A DNA stretch of 42,919 bases from Crenarchaeota archaeon 13_1_40CM_3_52_17 (GCA_001918745.1 MNGN01000060.1:1-42919), one strand, 5' to 3'; shown: positions 8,430 through 17,169, counted from the first letter of the stretch. Notes: generated from the letters alone by a model not told the origin. Numbers and translations: made by a program.

Positions 8430-9726
8430 TTGTCCACTCTCGACGAACCAGCCTTTATTCGACAGAGATTCGAACACAAGGCGACGGATAGTGTCCGAGG
8501 ACAAACCGGGTCTTCGCAAACCGTGACGATGCGTTACGCAGTCGCACTGTACATGAGCTCAGTCCTCGGCTCAGGGGTCCTAGTCCTACCGGGACTGGCA
8601 GCACAGATCGCGGGCCCTGCCTCTTTGTTCGCATGGGTCTTGTTGTCATTAGCAAGCTACCCGCTAGCGTACACCTTCGCGAGCCTGTCAGCTCGAAAGC
8701 CAGAGTCAGGCGGAGTATACTCGTTCGCGCGTGAGAGCTTCGGGTCGTCCACGGCAGACGCCGTAGGCTGGCGGCGCTCCAGTTGTCACCGTCATAGCGG
8801 CTTCGTATCTCTCATACGCGATACCACTTAGCAAGACAATGATTTACATCGTTGCCGCACTGATAATTCTCGGAACGTTTCTCATCAACTATCGAGGTAT
8901 AGTGATTAGCGGGAAGGTTCAGCTCGCAGTGATAGTCGCGATCGTCGGGCTTCTGCTGACAGCGGTGATCGCGTCTGCCCCGCTTGTTCGAGTCGAGAAT
9001 TTCAGTCCCTTCTTTCCCAACGGGATTCTGCCAATCGGTGTGGCGGCAGCCTTGATCTTCTGGTCATACCTAGGTTATGAGAACGTGTCGAATGTGGCTG
9101 AGGAGTTCAAGAACCCAAAGCGAGACTTTCACAGAAGTATTGTTCTCAGCGTTGTCGTCATCAGCACCTTGTATCTCTCGGTAGCTATCGCGACTGTTGG
9201 GACCAGGGCGTACGCAGCTGGAGGGAGCGTCGCACCATTCGCCGCAATCCTGTCCAACGCACTAGGCGTCTACGGTGGCGTCACTACTGGCGTTCTGGCA
9301 GTTTTCATAATATTCGGAACCGTCAACGCGTACACAACCGGAATGTCCAGAGTTGTCTACTCCCTGGCTAAAGAAGGAGGTCTTCCAAAAGCGGTAGCTC
9401 GAATCCATCCAAAAACAGGTGTCCCACCTCTCGCCCTGGCCGTGGTCTCCGGACCCTCCATGATAACGTTAGTAGCGTCTTATTTCTTGAATATCGATCT
9501 GCAGACAGCGCTCTTGATTCCAAGCGGGGCCGCAATCCTCGTCTACGTGATCGGTTCTGCGTCTGGAATACGACTCCTCAAGGGAAGCCGGCTGAGACTG
9601 TATCCATGGATCTCTCTCGCCGTTTCACTCATCATGCTGCCGTTCGTAGGAGTGGTTCTAGTCGTCAGTCTTGTGGTTGCGCTGTTCGGCTTCTTCTACC
9701 GAAGAATCCGCGGATTACGCCGATAA
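8430..9726 (+). pseudogene. APC-family amino-acid permease, frameshifted
   Basis: The N-terminal frame (TTG 8430) has the APC TM1 block MSSVLGSGVLVLPG, TM2 and the family's GGVYSFARESFG before it runs into unrelated residues after AVGW near 8770. The rest continues in another frame: GGAPVVTVIAASYLSYAIPLSK leads directly into MIYIVAALI (8839) and on through about eight more helices to 9726. Compared with the usual VGWLF...GAP segment, about 8 residues are missing, so a short out-of-frame deletion is more likely than a single-base error. The transporter would be inactive unless the assembly is wrong. Amino-acid or amine specificity cannot be told. Confidence 0.85.
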
Positions 9727-9765
9727 ATACCGTCATCAAGTTTCATGGGACAGGAGACGGGCCCT

Positions 9766-10722
9766 ATGAAATTCGGTGTTCAGATCGAGAACCACCTGGG
9801 GATTAACTACAACGGCGTTCGAAAGGTGGCATTGGAGGCTGAGAGATCTGGTTTTGACGGTCTCTTCATCTGCGACCACTTGATGGGAAGGAACGAGGAG
9901 ACATATCGGCAGCCGTGCCTGGACCCATGGGTGACGCTGGGCGCGTTGGCGCAGGCTACAAAGAAGATTACTCTCGGGACCCTTGTGAGTGCTATCGGTT
10001 TCCGTTATCCGTCGCTGTTGGCGAAGATGGGTGCGACCCTTGACCATGTTAGTGGGGGAAGGTTGCAGTTGACTGTTGGCGCAGGTTGGCATGAGCCGGA
10101 GTACAAAGCGTATGGAATACAGTTTCCACCGGTTGCTGAGAGGATGCAGCAGTTGCGGGAGGCGGTCCAGATCATACGATCAATGTGGACACAAGACCCG
10201 GCAACTTTTGAAGGGAAATACTTCAAGATCGATCAAGCCTGGTGCTACCCAAGACCGGAATCGCCGAAGATCTGGATTGGTGGGGGCGGAGAGAAATCGT
10301 TGCTGCGGATGGTCGCGGATCTAGCTGATGGATGGAATGCTGTCGGGTTGAGTGTTGACGAGTACGCGCGCAAGCTGGAGATTCTTCGATTGTTCTGCGA
10401 GAGTGCTGGCAGAAAGCTGAACACCATCGAGAGATCCTACTATGCTACTTGCGTGGTCGGGAGCAACGAGAACGAATTCCGCGAATCCTTCAACAGATAC
10501 TACGGACAGTATCGCAAGGCGGAAGAATCGATGGAGACTTTTATTGAGCGAATGCGTTCCACACGGCCTTTTGTCGGTACAGCAGCTGAAGTAGTGGAGA
10601 AGATGAAAGGTTTCCAGGAGCTAGGCGTTTCCTACTTCATCCTCTACTTCCCAGACAAGGAAGGGTTGAGCCTGTTGAGGCGTTTTGGGGATCTGGTGAT
10701 GCCTCGATTCACGGCTGCATAG
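9766..10722 (+). CDS. LLM-class F420-dependent oxidoreductase
   Basis: A 318-aa luciferase-like TIM barrel. MKFGVQIENHLG begins the first strand, so I use ATG 9766 (an ATG at 9745 gives 7 more residues). Family blocks are ERSGFDGLFICDHL, DPWVTLGALAQAT, ITLGTLVSAIGFRYP, GGRLQLTVGAGW and PKIWIGGGGEKSLLRMVADLADGWN. These proteins bind F420 (some FMN) and move hydride between it and diverse substrates in the cytoplasm. The substrate cannot be read from sequence. It follows the permease pseudogene by 39 nt. Confidence 0.88.
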   Translation: MKFGVQIENHLGINYNGVRKVALEAERSGFDGLFICDHLMGRNEETYRQPCLDPWVTLGALAQATKKITLGTLVSAIGFRYPSLLAKMGATLDHVSGGRLQLTVGAGWHEPEYKAYGIQFPPVAERMQQLREAVQIIRSMWTQDPATFEGKYFKIDQAWCYPRPESPKIWIGGGGEKSLLRMVADLADGWNAVGLSVDEYARKLEILRLFCESAGRKLNTIERSYYATCVVGSNENEFRESFNRYYGQYRKAEESMETFIERMRSTRPFVGTAAEVVEKMKGFQELGVSYFILYFPDKEGLSLLRRFGDLVMPRFTAA

Positions 10723-10740
10723 CAACAGGATCGCTGACCC

Positions 10741-10926
10741 CTAGGAGAATTGTAGGCGGACGAGTAGAAATCCGAGCAGGAACAGAACCATGGCAAGAGT
10801 TACAAATCCGCGCGAGAGACATTCTTCTCCCAGAGATAGGAAGCGTGGTGTCACGTCGACCCTTGGGTGAAAATATTCGGACTTATCCGGAACTTTCCTA
10901 GAAAAGGGGGAGTTTGGGTTGGACAT
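10741..10926 (-). CDS. small single-pass membrane protein
   Basis: A 61-aa product with a polar N-terminus and one C-terminal hydrophobic helix (about 40-57, FVTLAMVLFLLGFLLV). It begins 12 nt after the exported protein gene on the same strand, with AGGATGA about 6 nt ahead of the ATG as a possible ribosome-binding site. The position suggests co-expression with that gene. Function unknown. Confidence 0.45.
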   Translation of the reverse strand: MSNPNSPFSRKVPDKSEYFHPRVDVTPRFLSLGEECLSRGFVTLAMVLFLLGFLLVRLQFS

Positions 10927-10937
10927 AGACTATCATC

Positions 10938-11438
10938 CTAGCTAGTGAGTGGTACGATTAGCGCTTGCGCGTGCATCGTAGTGGTCAGGGAGCCAGTGCC
11001 AGTGAGGGTGAGGGTTACGGTTGTGGGGCTTGTCCATCCTGAGGCGATTGTGGTGCTTCCGCTGAGTTCTGGGGCGAGGCCGATGACTGTTATGGCTGGC
11101 GTGGTCCCGGCGCCGTAGTAGGCGATTGTGATCGTGAAGTGTGTGCTATCAGTGATGGCGAATCCTGTTGCGGTGACGTTAGCGACTGTGCTTACTGCTC
11201 TGAAACTTAGCGAGGAGCCTCCTTCATGGCCCAAGCCAGGCGGTCCGGCCCCTCTCAGACCGGACCACTGCTGGCCGTTCGTGGTTGTCGTTTGTGGTGA
11301 TGGGTTGGCTGCTGCAAATGCGTTGTTGAGCCCGTAGCCTACTGCTCCTGCGCCGAGTCCGACGAGCAGTATCGCGAGTACTAGTGAACGCGTTGAGATG
11401 CTTCTTCGCGTTGTTGGTTGAATGTCTTGTTGAGACAT
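10938..11438 (-). CDS. membrane-anchored Thr-rich extracellular protein
   Basis: A 166-aa protein: a cytoplasmic Arg-rich stretch (TTRRSISTRS), one membrane helix or uncleaved signal anchor at about 19-40, a Gly/Pro linker and a Thr/Ser-rich beta domain (about 80-160) with NxT sequons. It looks like a small pseudopilin-like or surface beta protein displayed outside the cell. No enzymatic motif. Confidence 0.7.
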   Translation of the reverse strand: MSQQDIQPTTRRSISTRSLVLAILLVGLGAGAVGYGLNNAFAAANPSPQTTTTNGQQWSGLRGAGPPGLGHEGGSSLSFRAVSTVANVTATGFAITDSTHFTITIAYYGAGTTPAITVIGLAPELSGSTTIASGWTSPTTVTLTLTGTGSLTTTMHAQALIVPLTS

Positions 11439-11603
11439 TTTTTCTTCGAAAGATATGGTGCTCGGGATAGAGATGGTGGTTCTCCTAGGAATTTGCTTAA
11501 GTTCTCAGAAAGAGGTGTACGACTCGACAGCCCGTTTCCGCTTGTCGGAATAGATTCGGGCCCCTCTGCCCGTCATATTCTCTCAAACGCTCGGGCCTTG
11601 AAC

Positions 11604-11828
11604 ATGTCCAATATGGCAAGCCAGGGAACGGTGGCAGGGACGGAAGCAGGCAAGCTTCAGACTGAACTTCGCGATGTTTTCAGCAAGATCCTGAGCCACG
11701 CGAGGAGCATAGACATGACTTTAGCGCTGGGAGATGCCACGGAGGCTCTGGGACAAGTTAGAGAGCTTGAAGCATATCTCGAAAGGGGCCTGGTGGTTCT
11801 TAGCAAACCCTTGACCCACGAGTCCTAA
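11604..11828 (+). CDS. small helical protein
   Basis: A 74-aa product from ATG 11604, predicted as two amphipathic helices (AGKLQTELRDVFSKILSHAR and ATEALGQVRELEAYLERGL). The frame is open back to 11418, but that part overlaps the start of the opposite gene and is not protein-like. Family unknown. Confidence 0.5.
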   Translation: MSNMASQGTVAGTEAGKLQTELRDVFSKILSHARSIDMTLALGDATEALGQVRELEAYLERGLVVLSKPLTHES

Positions 11829-11870
11829 GAACTACTGGATTCCAGGACAAATCACGCAACTCTCCTCTTC

Positions 11871-11881
11871 TGGTCTTTTTT
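11871..11881 (+). terminator. T-rich terminator after the 11604-11828 gene
   Basis: About 45 nt past the stop of the upstream gene there is a pyrimidine-rich stretch ending in a run of six T. This fits intrinsic T-tract termination in archaea. A short CTGGATTCCAG palindrome lies just before it at 11835-11845. Confidence 0.4.
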
Positions 11882-11884
11882 CCC

Positions 11885-11896
11885 AAACGATTTAGT
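11885..11896 (+). promoter_or_regulatory. candidate BRE/TATA for the SDR gene
   Basis: AAACGATTTAGT is centred about 30 nt ahead of ATG 11920, the distance expected for an archaeal TATA region driving a nearly leaderless mRNA. The match is weak. Confidence 0.3.
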
Positions 11897-11919
11897 CTGA
11901 GGGCTCCTCCGCATCCAGT

Positions 11920-12729
11920 ATGGTGGAGAACAGGGTAGTTCTCATCACTGGAGCGTCTTCGGGATTCGGCAGAGAAACCGCGCGGATCCTGCTCGGTCAA
12001 GGCTTCAAAGTGTACGGCACGAGCCGGAACCCTACAACAAAGCCTCAGGAGTCAGGTGTGGGAGTGATCGCGCTCGATGTGGACTCAGACGACTCGGTCC
12101 AATCTGGCGTGAAAGAACTAATCGATGAAACAGGACGTCTGGATGTACTTGTGAACAACGCTGGTTACGTGCTGACGGGTGGTGCTGAGGAGACGACGAT
12201 TGCCGAGGCGAGGGCCCAGCTTGAAACGGACTTCTTCGGTCCGGTCAGAATGACGAAAGCTGTTCTCCCGACGATGAGAATGCAAGGATCAGGTCAAATC
12301 ATCAACATATCCTCGATGGCAGCATTTCTACCGGTTCCGTTCGAGGGCTACTATGCGGCCGCGAAGGCTGCCTTGCTCGCGTGGTCCGAGGCACTCCGGC
12401 ATGAGGTCAAGAGTCTCGGCATCAAAATCTCAGTTATTGAGCCTGGATTCTTCAAGACCAACCTGGGCGAGGCACGGAAGGTCGCGAAATACCCGATACG
12501 TGACTATGATCATCTGAGAGTGCGAGCAATATCGGCCTTGGATGAGGATTTCCGAAATGGAGCGGATCCGAAGATCGTTGGAGAGACAGCTCTTCGAATC
12601 ATCACGAGCAAGAACCCGAAGCTCGAGTACGCTGTTGGGAGGGAGGGGCGTTACAGGAGGCTAAAACACCTGATGCCTCAATCAATAATCGAGAATGGTG
12701 TGAGAAGACACTGGAAACTGGACCCATAG
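11920..12729 (+). CDS. short-chain dehydrogenase/reductase (SDR)
   Basis: A 269-aa classical SDR with TGASSGFG at residues 9-16, NNAGY after strand 4, NISSMA with the catalytic Ser and YYAAAK with the Tyr/Lys pair. EPGFFKTNL follows strand 6. The C-terminal YRRLKHLMPQSIIENG region is typical of the ketoreductase-like branch often annotated as oxidoreductase of unknown substrate. An Arg or Lys in the strand-2 region (YGTSRNP) suggests NADP(H) preference. A promoter-like element sits about 30 nt upstream. Confidence 0.88.
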   Translation: MVENRVVLITGASSGFGRETARILLGQGFKVYGTSRNPTTKPQESGVGVIALDVDSDDSVQSGVKELIDETGRLDVLVNNAGYVLTGGAEETTIAEARAQLETDFFGPVRMTKAVLPTMRMQGSGQIINISSMAAFLPVPFEGYYAAAKAALLAWSEALRHEVKSLGIKISVIEPGFFKTNLGEARKVAKYPIRDYDHLRVRAISALDEDFRNGADPKIVGETALRIITSKNPKLEYAVGREGRYRRLKHLMPQSIIENGVRRHWKLDP

Positions 12730-12768
12730 AATTCTGGTGCTCCACGCATCGATCGTAGTGGATGGTCT

Positions 12769-13356
12769 TTGCCGGTCTTTGCCTCAGGTTTCGGCCTCGT
12801 CCTCGTCGACTTTACCATTTTCGTCTGGATTGCCAGCGAGATTTTCGGGGCAGGATTGGTTCCACTGCTTCGGCGCCGCGGTGCAACCCGCGTCAAGAGA
12901 GACCGAGGCTCGCGAGTCCTAATCACCGTCACGATTTTCCTCTCGGTGGTCATCGCGTTCTATTTCGGATATGGAGGCGTTGGAGCTCTTCCTGACTGGA
13001 TCTTCTATGTCGGGATTTTTCTGATGTTTCTTGGGGTTCTGATCCGCCAGGTCGCTATCGCGATCCTGGGCCGGTTCTTCTCTCTTTCTGTTCAGATATC
13101 GGAAGACCACAAGGTTGTCGACAAGGGTCCCTACAAGCTGGTCCGTCACCCATCGTATACCGGGGTCCTGATCACGTTCATCGGACTGGGCTTGGCGGTG
13201 CAATCCTTAGGCGCGCTATTGGTGCTGGTTCTCTTCTTCGGTATCTCGTTCGGATACAGAATGCTCGTTGAGGAGCGAGCCTTGTTGTCGGGGCTGGGCC
13301 AGGATTATGCCAGTTACATGAAGAGGACGAAACGGCTCATACCATTCCTCATCTAA
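12769..13356 (+). CDS. isoprenylcysteine carboxyl methyltransferase-like membrane protein
   Basis: A 195-aa membrane protein with about five hydrophobic helices. The C-terminal catalytic half carries GPYKLVRHPSYTGVL and VEERALLSGLGQDYASYMKRTKRLIP, the SAM-binding signature of the ICMT/PEMT fold (RHPxY and the E-E-x-L-...-Y block). It would methylate a small or lipid-like carboxyl or amine at the membrane. Archaea lack the eukaryotic CaaX system, so the substrate is unknown. Start TTG 12769, with no better start in frame, 39 nt after the SDR gene; probably the same transcript. Confidence 0.85.
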   Translation: MPVFASGFGLVLVDFTIFVWIASEIFGAGLVPLLRRRGATRVKRDRGSRVLITVTIFLSVVIAFYFGYGGVGALPDWIFYVGIFLMFLGVLIRQVAIAILGRFFSLSVQISEDHKVVDKGPYKLVRHPSYTGVLITFIGLGLAVQSLGALLVLVLFFGISFGYRMLVEERALLSGLGQDYASYMKRTKRLIPFLI

Positions 13357-13425
13357 GAGGATACTGTCGGGGAGGACTCTGGGTCATTAAGGGCGATTAC
13401 CTCGAGTGTTCTCGAGGAGTGTTCT

Positions 13426-13746
13426 TTGGGGCGTACGATTCCTTCGTGGCGGCTTGTTGTGAACGATGAGATTGAACGAATTGAAAGGTTCAAGAGCTTT
13501 CTTAGAATAGAGGACAAGGAAATTTTCGATGATCTTCTGCGCCAGTGCAAGCACTACGCGCCCTACGCGAGCACTATGGCCTCTGTGGTGAAGGAGGTTC
13601 CACTGATGTTTTCGATGCTGTTCGGCCAGCACAAGATGATATGGGAACTAGAAAAAAGACTAGCAAAACTAGAGGCTAACCAAACCCGACAGTCCAGTGT
13701 GGAGAAGTCCAACTCGGGATTGGAAACATATCCAACCTATGATTAG
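13426..13746 (+). CDS. conserved hypothetical helical protein
   Basis: A 106-aa product from TTG 13426. The N-terminal half (IERFKSFLRIEDKEIFDDLLRQC) and the APYASTMASVVKEVPLMFSM block are well-formed, followed by a C-terminal coiled coil (MIWELEKRLAKLEANQ). The block looks like a small archaeal family I have seen in haloarchaea and Thermoproteota, without known function. The end is polar and variable. Confidence 0.65.
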   Translation: MGRTIPSWRLVVNDEIERIERFKSFLRIEDKEIFDDLLRQCKHYAPYASTMASVVKEVPLMFSMLFGQHKMIWELEKRLAKLEANQTRQSSVEKSNSGLETYPTYD

Positions 13747-13750
13747 TGGT

Positions 13751-14158
13751 CTAGACTGATCGCCGCCGGTAACGCACCAGCGAGTTTGTCACCTCGACCC
13801 CTGCCCAGACCGTCCCAAGGAGAGTCGCGTTGAAAATCCGGACCGGTTGAGAGGACCAGACGGCCCAGACAAAGACGAGGCTTAACGCTAAGACTAGAAA
13901 CTTCAGACCGTCAGCGATACCAAGGTGGCCGAGAAGATAGCCCCGGAAGACCGGAGTCAGCGCTCCTGCGCCGACTCGTTTAGCCACGGTCGCTCTGAGA
14001 TAGTAGCTGGTGAACCACGCCACGAGAAGCGTCGCGATCAGAATAGGCTCAATCAATGATAGGGTAGCGAGCGGGACAGGAAGTTGGAGAAACACCACTA
14101 GAATTAGCCCGAGAATTGCGAGGGTCCGATAGAAGGCTACCCGCAGGATCTCCTTCAC
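13751..14158 (-). CDS. four-helix membrane protein
   Basis: A 135-aa product with hydrophobic segments at about 9-28, 33-52, 81-99 and 105-124 and a basic C-terminus (RYRRRSV). It ends 4 nt from the stop of the convergent gene at 13746. No family recognised. Confidence 0.65.
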   Translation of the reverse strand: MKEILRVAFYRTLAILGLILVVFLQLPVPLATLSLIEPILIATLLVAWFTSYYLRATVAKRVGAGALTPVFRGYLLGHLGIADGLKFLVLALSLVFVWAVWSSQPVRIFNATLLGTVWAGVEVTNSLVRYRRRSV

Positions 14159-14251
14159 CTGCGACTACACGCTCCGCTCTCAATACAACTGGAAAGTCAT
14201 TTACCTTTATCGGACGGGTAAACAGTTGGCTTACTTGGAAGAACTGATCCT

Positions 14252-14776
14252 CTAAAGTGTCTGCGAAGCACCAGTGTTCGAGACTGACGTACCACGTCCG
14301 TCTTGACGAGCCATCTTGGTCCGGAGGCCGAATATCCCGCCAAAAAGCAGAACCATAGCCCACCAGCTAAAATCCAGCCCGTACAAAGCAAAGAAGCCCA
14401 CTGAATAGTAAAAGATAGCTAGTGTAAGGATAGCGATGCAAGCCGACCAAACCATTACTGCTCCACCTCTCCCAGGGTATCTAATAGAGACGAAGGCACC
14501 TACCATCCCCATCACTGACGAGCCGCCCAGGCCCAACAAGACGAGGTCCTCTTCTGGAGTGAAAAGAGGCGCGTTTGCTATTCGCGAGCTGAAAGAGAAG
14601 AGAGCGAATGCGATTGCGAAGGTGATGAAGTTCACTAATCCCCCGGCACTTCCTAATATTCCGAGCACGGCGGCCGTCGACAAAGGCTTTCGTCCTGACG
14701 TCATAGGCCGAGAGAATGTAGTCCGGGAGAATATAGGGAATGAGTTCGCTACAACCTGAATGATGACTTTGCTCAT
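14252..14776 (-). CDS. multi-pass membrane protein, DUF4064-like layout
   Basis: A 174-aa product if it starts at ATG 14776; ATG 14704 would give 150 aa beginning just before the first helix. The open frame runs back to 14968 but would overlap the divergent HTH gene. It has four Gly-rich helices (AAVLGILGSAGGLVNFIT, LVLLGLGGSSVMGMVGAFVS, and two more near 107-128 and 133-150), like the DUF4064 group of small bacterial and archaeal membrane proteins. Function unknown. Confidence 0.55.
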   Translation of the reverse strand: MSKVIIQVVANSFPIFSRTTFSRPMTSGRKPLSTAAVLGILGSAGGLVNFITFAIAFALFSFSSRIANAPLFTPEEDLVLLGLGGSSVMGMVGAFVSIRYPGRGGAVMVWSACIAILTLAIFYYSVGFFALYGLDFSWWAMVLLFGGIFGLRTKMARQDGRGTSVSNTGASQTL

Positions 14777-14867
14777 GGAAACCGCCGGAGGGGAACGTTT
14801 TGGCGGGGGTTTCGGTGTCAGTTTGTTAATGAGCCAGTACTTTTGAAATGATAGAGGGTCTTCCCTC

Positions 14868-15239
14868 TTGGAGAGCAGGCTCGATTCCGGCCTCGAGATC
14901 AGACGAATCCTACTGTTGACGAGGCTGAGGGAAGTCTCCAAAGGGATGACGCTGCCGCAGCTTGTCAAGGACTGCGGGAAAGTCTCGGGGTGGAATATTC
15001 CAGGGAAGACCGCGTGGGAGATTGTCCAGCACGTCGTTCAGAGCCTGATTGACGATAAGTTAGTCGCATTGGGAACGAAGTTCGTGGTCACGATCAGGGG
15101 CCGAGAGTACCTTGAGGACCCGTTGAAGTGGCGGATCGACGAGAAGACGACGGAAGAGCTGGCGGACGACATGTTCTGGAAGGAAATCTACGATGTGTTC
15201 GGCAAAGCCTACCGCAGACTAAAATCCAAAATCTCGTGA
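14868..15239 (+). CDS. winged-helix protein, putative antitoxin/regulator paired with an AbiEii-like gene
   Basis: A 123-aa product from TTG 14868. Residues 8-80 fit a winged helix: LEIRRILLLTRLREV, a second helix at LPQLVKDCG, the recognition region TAWEIVQHVVQSLIDDKLV, and a beta wing FVVTIRGREYL. The C-terminal tail is helical. Its stop overlaps the next gene's GTG start in GTGA, so the two are translated together. The order regulator-then-nucleotidyltransferase is that of AbiE-type type IV toxin-antitoxin modules, although this protein is shorter than classical AbiEi. No obvious relation to AbiEi at residue level. Confidence 0.65.
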   Translation: MESRLDSGLEIRRILLLTRLREVSKGMTLPQLVKDCGKVSGWNIPGKTAWEIVQHVVQSLIDDKLVALGTKFVVTIRGREYLEDPLKWRIDEKTTEELADDMFWKEIYDVFGKAYRRLKSKIS

Positions 15240-15979
15240 TCGAAAAAATGCTGAGCGAATCTAGCAACCTCATCGCGCATGAGACAGAGATCATCAGAAT
15301 CCTCAAGATCTTGAATGAAGCGACAGACGGGTTCGTTTTGATAGGAGGGTACGCGGTTAACGCCCACGGTCAACATCGATTCTCCGTCGACTGCGAACTC
15401 GCAACCAACCGGGATAACGTTCCCGTAATAGACGCAACACTTCTCGGAGAGGGATACGAGTTGAAGAGAAGTGAGGTTCGGCCGCCCATAGGCGTGACGA
15501 TCAGGGAATACGCCAAACCGATTCGGGGAGAAACAACATTGGTCTTACTCTTCGTCGACACGGTGGTGAGTACGACAACCAGGGGAATCTGGACTTACAA
15601 GTTCATACAGGAGAACTCTGTTGAAGCGATAGTCGTGGGAGCAACAGGCTCAACCCCGTCCAGAGTGGCCCAGAGAAATCTGCTCGTTGCGATGAAGCTG
15701 CACGCTGGTGAGACCCAAGACTTCGAAGACGTTGTGATGCTGGCAGAAAGGGTTGACTGGAAGACGGTTGCGAGATGCACGGCCACAGGATCAAAAGATC
15801 AACTGATAGAACATATAGATTATGCGATCGAAGAGATATCCTCAGCGAAATTCGCCTCGGAGCTGAAGTCCATCTTCGCCATGCGCAGCGATCCAACACC
15901 CCTTCTCAAGCGGGCAAAGCTTGGTCTTGAGTCGCTTAGAACCTTGGTCGCCGAGCAGAAATTCAGAGATTCCCTATAA
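15236..15979 (+). CDS. nucleotidyltransferase of AbiEii/MNT type (putative toxin)
   Basis: The 247-aa protein has the N-terminal nucleotidyltransferase signature FVLIGGYAVNAHGQHRFSVDCE near residues 33-54: GG-x-A, then H-x3-R-x-S-x-D-x-E, where the second acidic residue is Glu instead of the usual Asp. A DFEDVVML helix near 160 corresponds to the substrate-pocket helix of AbiEii/DUF6036 proteins. AbiEii-like toxins add nucleotides to RNA or tRNA ends. Start GTG 15236 gives a 4-nt overlap with the HTH gene; ATG 15248 is the alternative. The last 9 codons recur at 17138-17167. Confidence 0.78.
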   Translation: MIEKMLSESSNLIAHETEIIRILKILNEATDGFVLIGGYAVNAHGQHRFSVDCELATNRDNVPVIDATLLGEGYELKRSEVRPPIGVTIREYAKPIRGETTLVLLFVDTVVSTTTRGIWTYKFIQENSVEAIVVGATGSTPSRVAQRNLLVAMKLHAGETQDFEDVVMLAERVDWKTVARCTATGSKDQLIEHIDYAIEEISSAKFASELKSIFAMRSDPTPLLKRAKLGLESLRTLVAEQKFRDSL

Positions 15980-15981
15980 AA
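15950..15981 (+). repeat. direct repeat copy 1 (3' end of the nucleotidyltransferase gene)
   Basis: The segment encodes AEQKFRDSL-stop plus two bases. A second copy lies at 17138-17169, with 28 of 32 bases identical including a 19-base exact core AATTCAGAGATTCCCTATA. The 1.15 kb between the copies holds only the beta-propeller gene. Confidence 0.85.
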
Positions 15982-16116
15982 CAAGGTCTCTGGGATTGTC
16001 TCGCGGAATTCTTCGTTGTCTCACTGTATATCCACGATATACCGTAATCAGCCGCGATAAGCTACAGGTGCCTCCGGACAGACACGGGTGACGATCGTGA
16101 AATGATTGTCCAATAG

Positions 16117-16125
16117 TGATATATG
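16117..16125 (+). promoter_or_regulatory. candidate TATA box of the beta-propeller gene
   Basis: TGATATATG lies about 31-39 nt ahead of ATG 16156 in otherwise GC-balanced sequence, consistent with an archaeal promoter giving a short 5' leader. Confidence 0.5.
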
Positions 16126-16155
16126 TTTTGACGAAGGCTGGTTGTTGAAAACACA

Positions 16156-17052
16156 ATGTTGAACAAAATACGACTCATTATTTTGAGCGCAATAATGATC
16201 ACTGTGGTTCTTGCATCACCAGTGGTAACTGTCAGAGCAGATGGAAACCTGCTGCGAGGCTTCGACGTGCCTGCCCTCACACCATTCGGTCAGAATGTCC
16301 TCCCATCGCTCTACTGGCCTATCGGGGTCGCGTTTGATGGCCACAACCTCTGGTATTCCGAACCTTGCAGCTGCACCTCCGATATCTTCCTCACCTCAAC
16401 CACCGGGACGCTTCTCAACACACTCCATGAGGTCAACCAGGCTGGCGGGCTCGCTTGGGACGGAAGCCATCTCTGGGTCGGCAGCTTCCTGAAGAACCCC
16501 TTCACGTGCACGACAGGAAGCACACAATGCGCCTTCCTCACGGAAGTAGATGTCTCCACTGGTAATCCAATAAAGGTCGTGGACCTATCGAACATCTTCG
16601 CGGCGGACCAGGAATGCGGCCTCATAAGCGGCCTAGAGTTTGACGCGGCCAGCGGAGCTCTCTGGGTCACTCCCAACGTGGGCTGCCTGAACGGGATCGT
16701 GCCTGATGCTTGCGCGGTAGGATTCCTCTACAATGTCGACACGTCTGGAAACCTGATTCGTAGGGTCCCACTGAACCTAGGCGCTTTCGGCGCGGCCAAA
16801 GTGGGAAGCAACCTCTACATCTCATCCTGCCAGACAACAGGTTTCGCCCAGCGCCCAATCTACAAGCTCGCCCTTGACGGAACGCCGATATCCGCCTTCA
16901 GCACTGTCAGTGTAAGCGGGAACAGGGAAAGCGCTGAGGACATATCCTTCGATCCCGTGACTTTCGCCCCCAACTGCGCTCTCTGGGTCAACCAGCTGTA
17001 CGGCTTCCCATTCGACGCCTCGCTCGCCGCCTACCAGATACCCTGCCCGTAA
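16156..17052 (+). CDS. exported beta-propeller (NHL/Vgb-like) protein
   Basis: A 298-aa protein with a signal peptide (about residues 1-29, KIRLIILSAIMITVVLAS core) and repeated propeller blades: GVAFDGHNLWYSE, GLAWDGSHLWVGS, GLEFDAASGALWVTP and AAKVGSNLYISS. This [FL]-D-G-x-x-L-W pattern is that of Vgb/streptogramin-lyase-like propellers. Several Cys occur in pairs (CSC, CTTGSTQC), possibly disulfides outside the cell. Ligand or enzymatic role unknown. The gene sits alone between two copies of the preceding gene's 3' end. Confidence 0.8.
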   Translation: MLNKIRLIILSAIMITVVLASPVVTVRADGNLLRGFDVPALTPFGQNVLPSLYWPIGVAFDGHNLWYSEPCSCTSDIFLTSTTGTLLNTLHEVNQAGGLAWDGSHLWVGSFLKNPFTCTTGSTQCAFLTEVDVSTGNPIKVVDLSNIFAADQECGLISGLEFDAASGALWVTPNVGCLNGIVPDACAVGFLYNVDTSGNLIRRVPLNLGAFGAAKVGSNLYISSCQTTGFAQRPIYKLALDGTPISAFSTVSVSGNRESAEDISFDPVTFAPNCALWVNQLYGFPFDASLAAYQIPCP

Positions 17053-17082
17053 AGCAGTATCCACGACATCGTCAATCACCCC

Positions 17083-17092
17083 TTTTTTGTTT
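17083..17092 (+). terminator. T-tract terminator after the beta-propeller gene
   Basis: TTTTTTGTTT occurs 31 nt downstream of the stop codon, directly after a CCCC, without a stable hairpin; archaeal transcription can stop at such T-tracts. Confidence 0.5.
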
Positions 17093-17137
17093 GCTCTCGC
17101 ACAATGCCGGCTTTGACCTGGAAAAAGAGCCCTCGCC

Positions 17138-17169
17138 GTCGAGCAAGAATTCAGAGATTCCCTATAGAA
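17138..17169 (+). pseudogene. remnant: 3' tail of a nucleotidyltransferase gene (repeat copy 2)
   Basis: In frame it reads VEQEFRDSL-stop, matching AEQKFRDSL-stop at the end of the intact gene. The homology may extend a few codons further as ALA. There is no gene body upstream, so this is an orphan gene end, most likely left by duplication or insertion. Confidence 0.75.
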
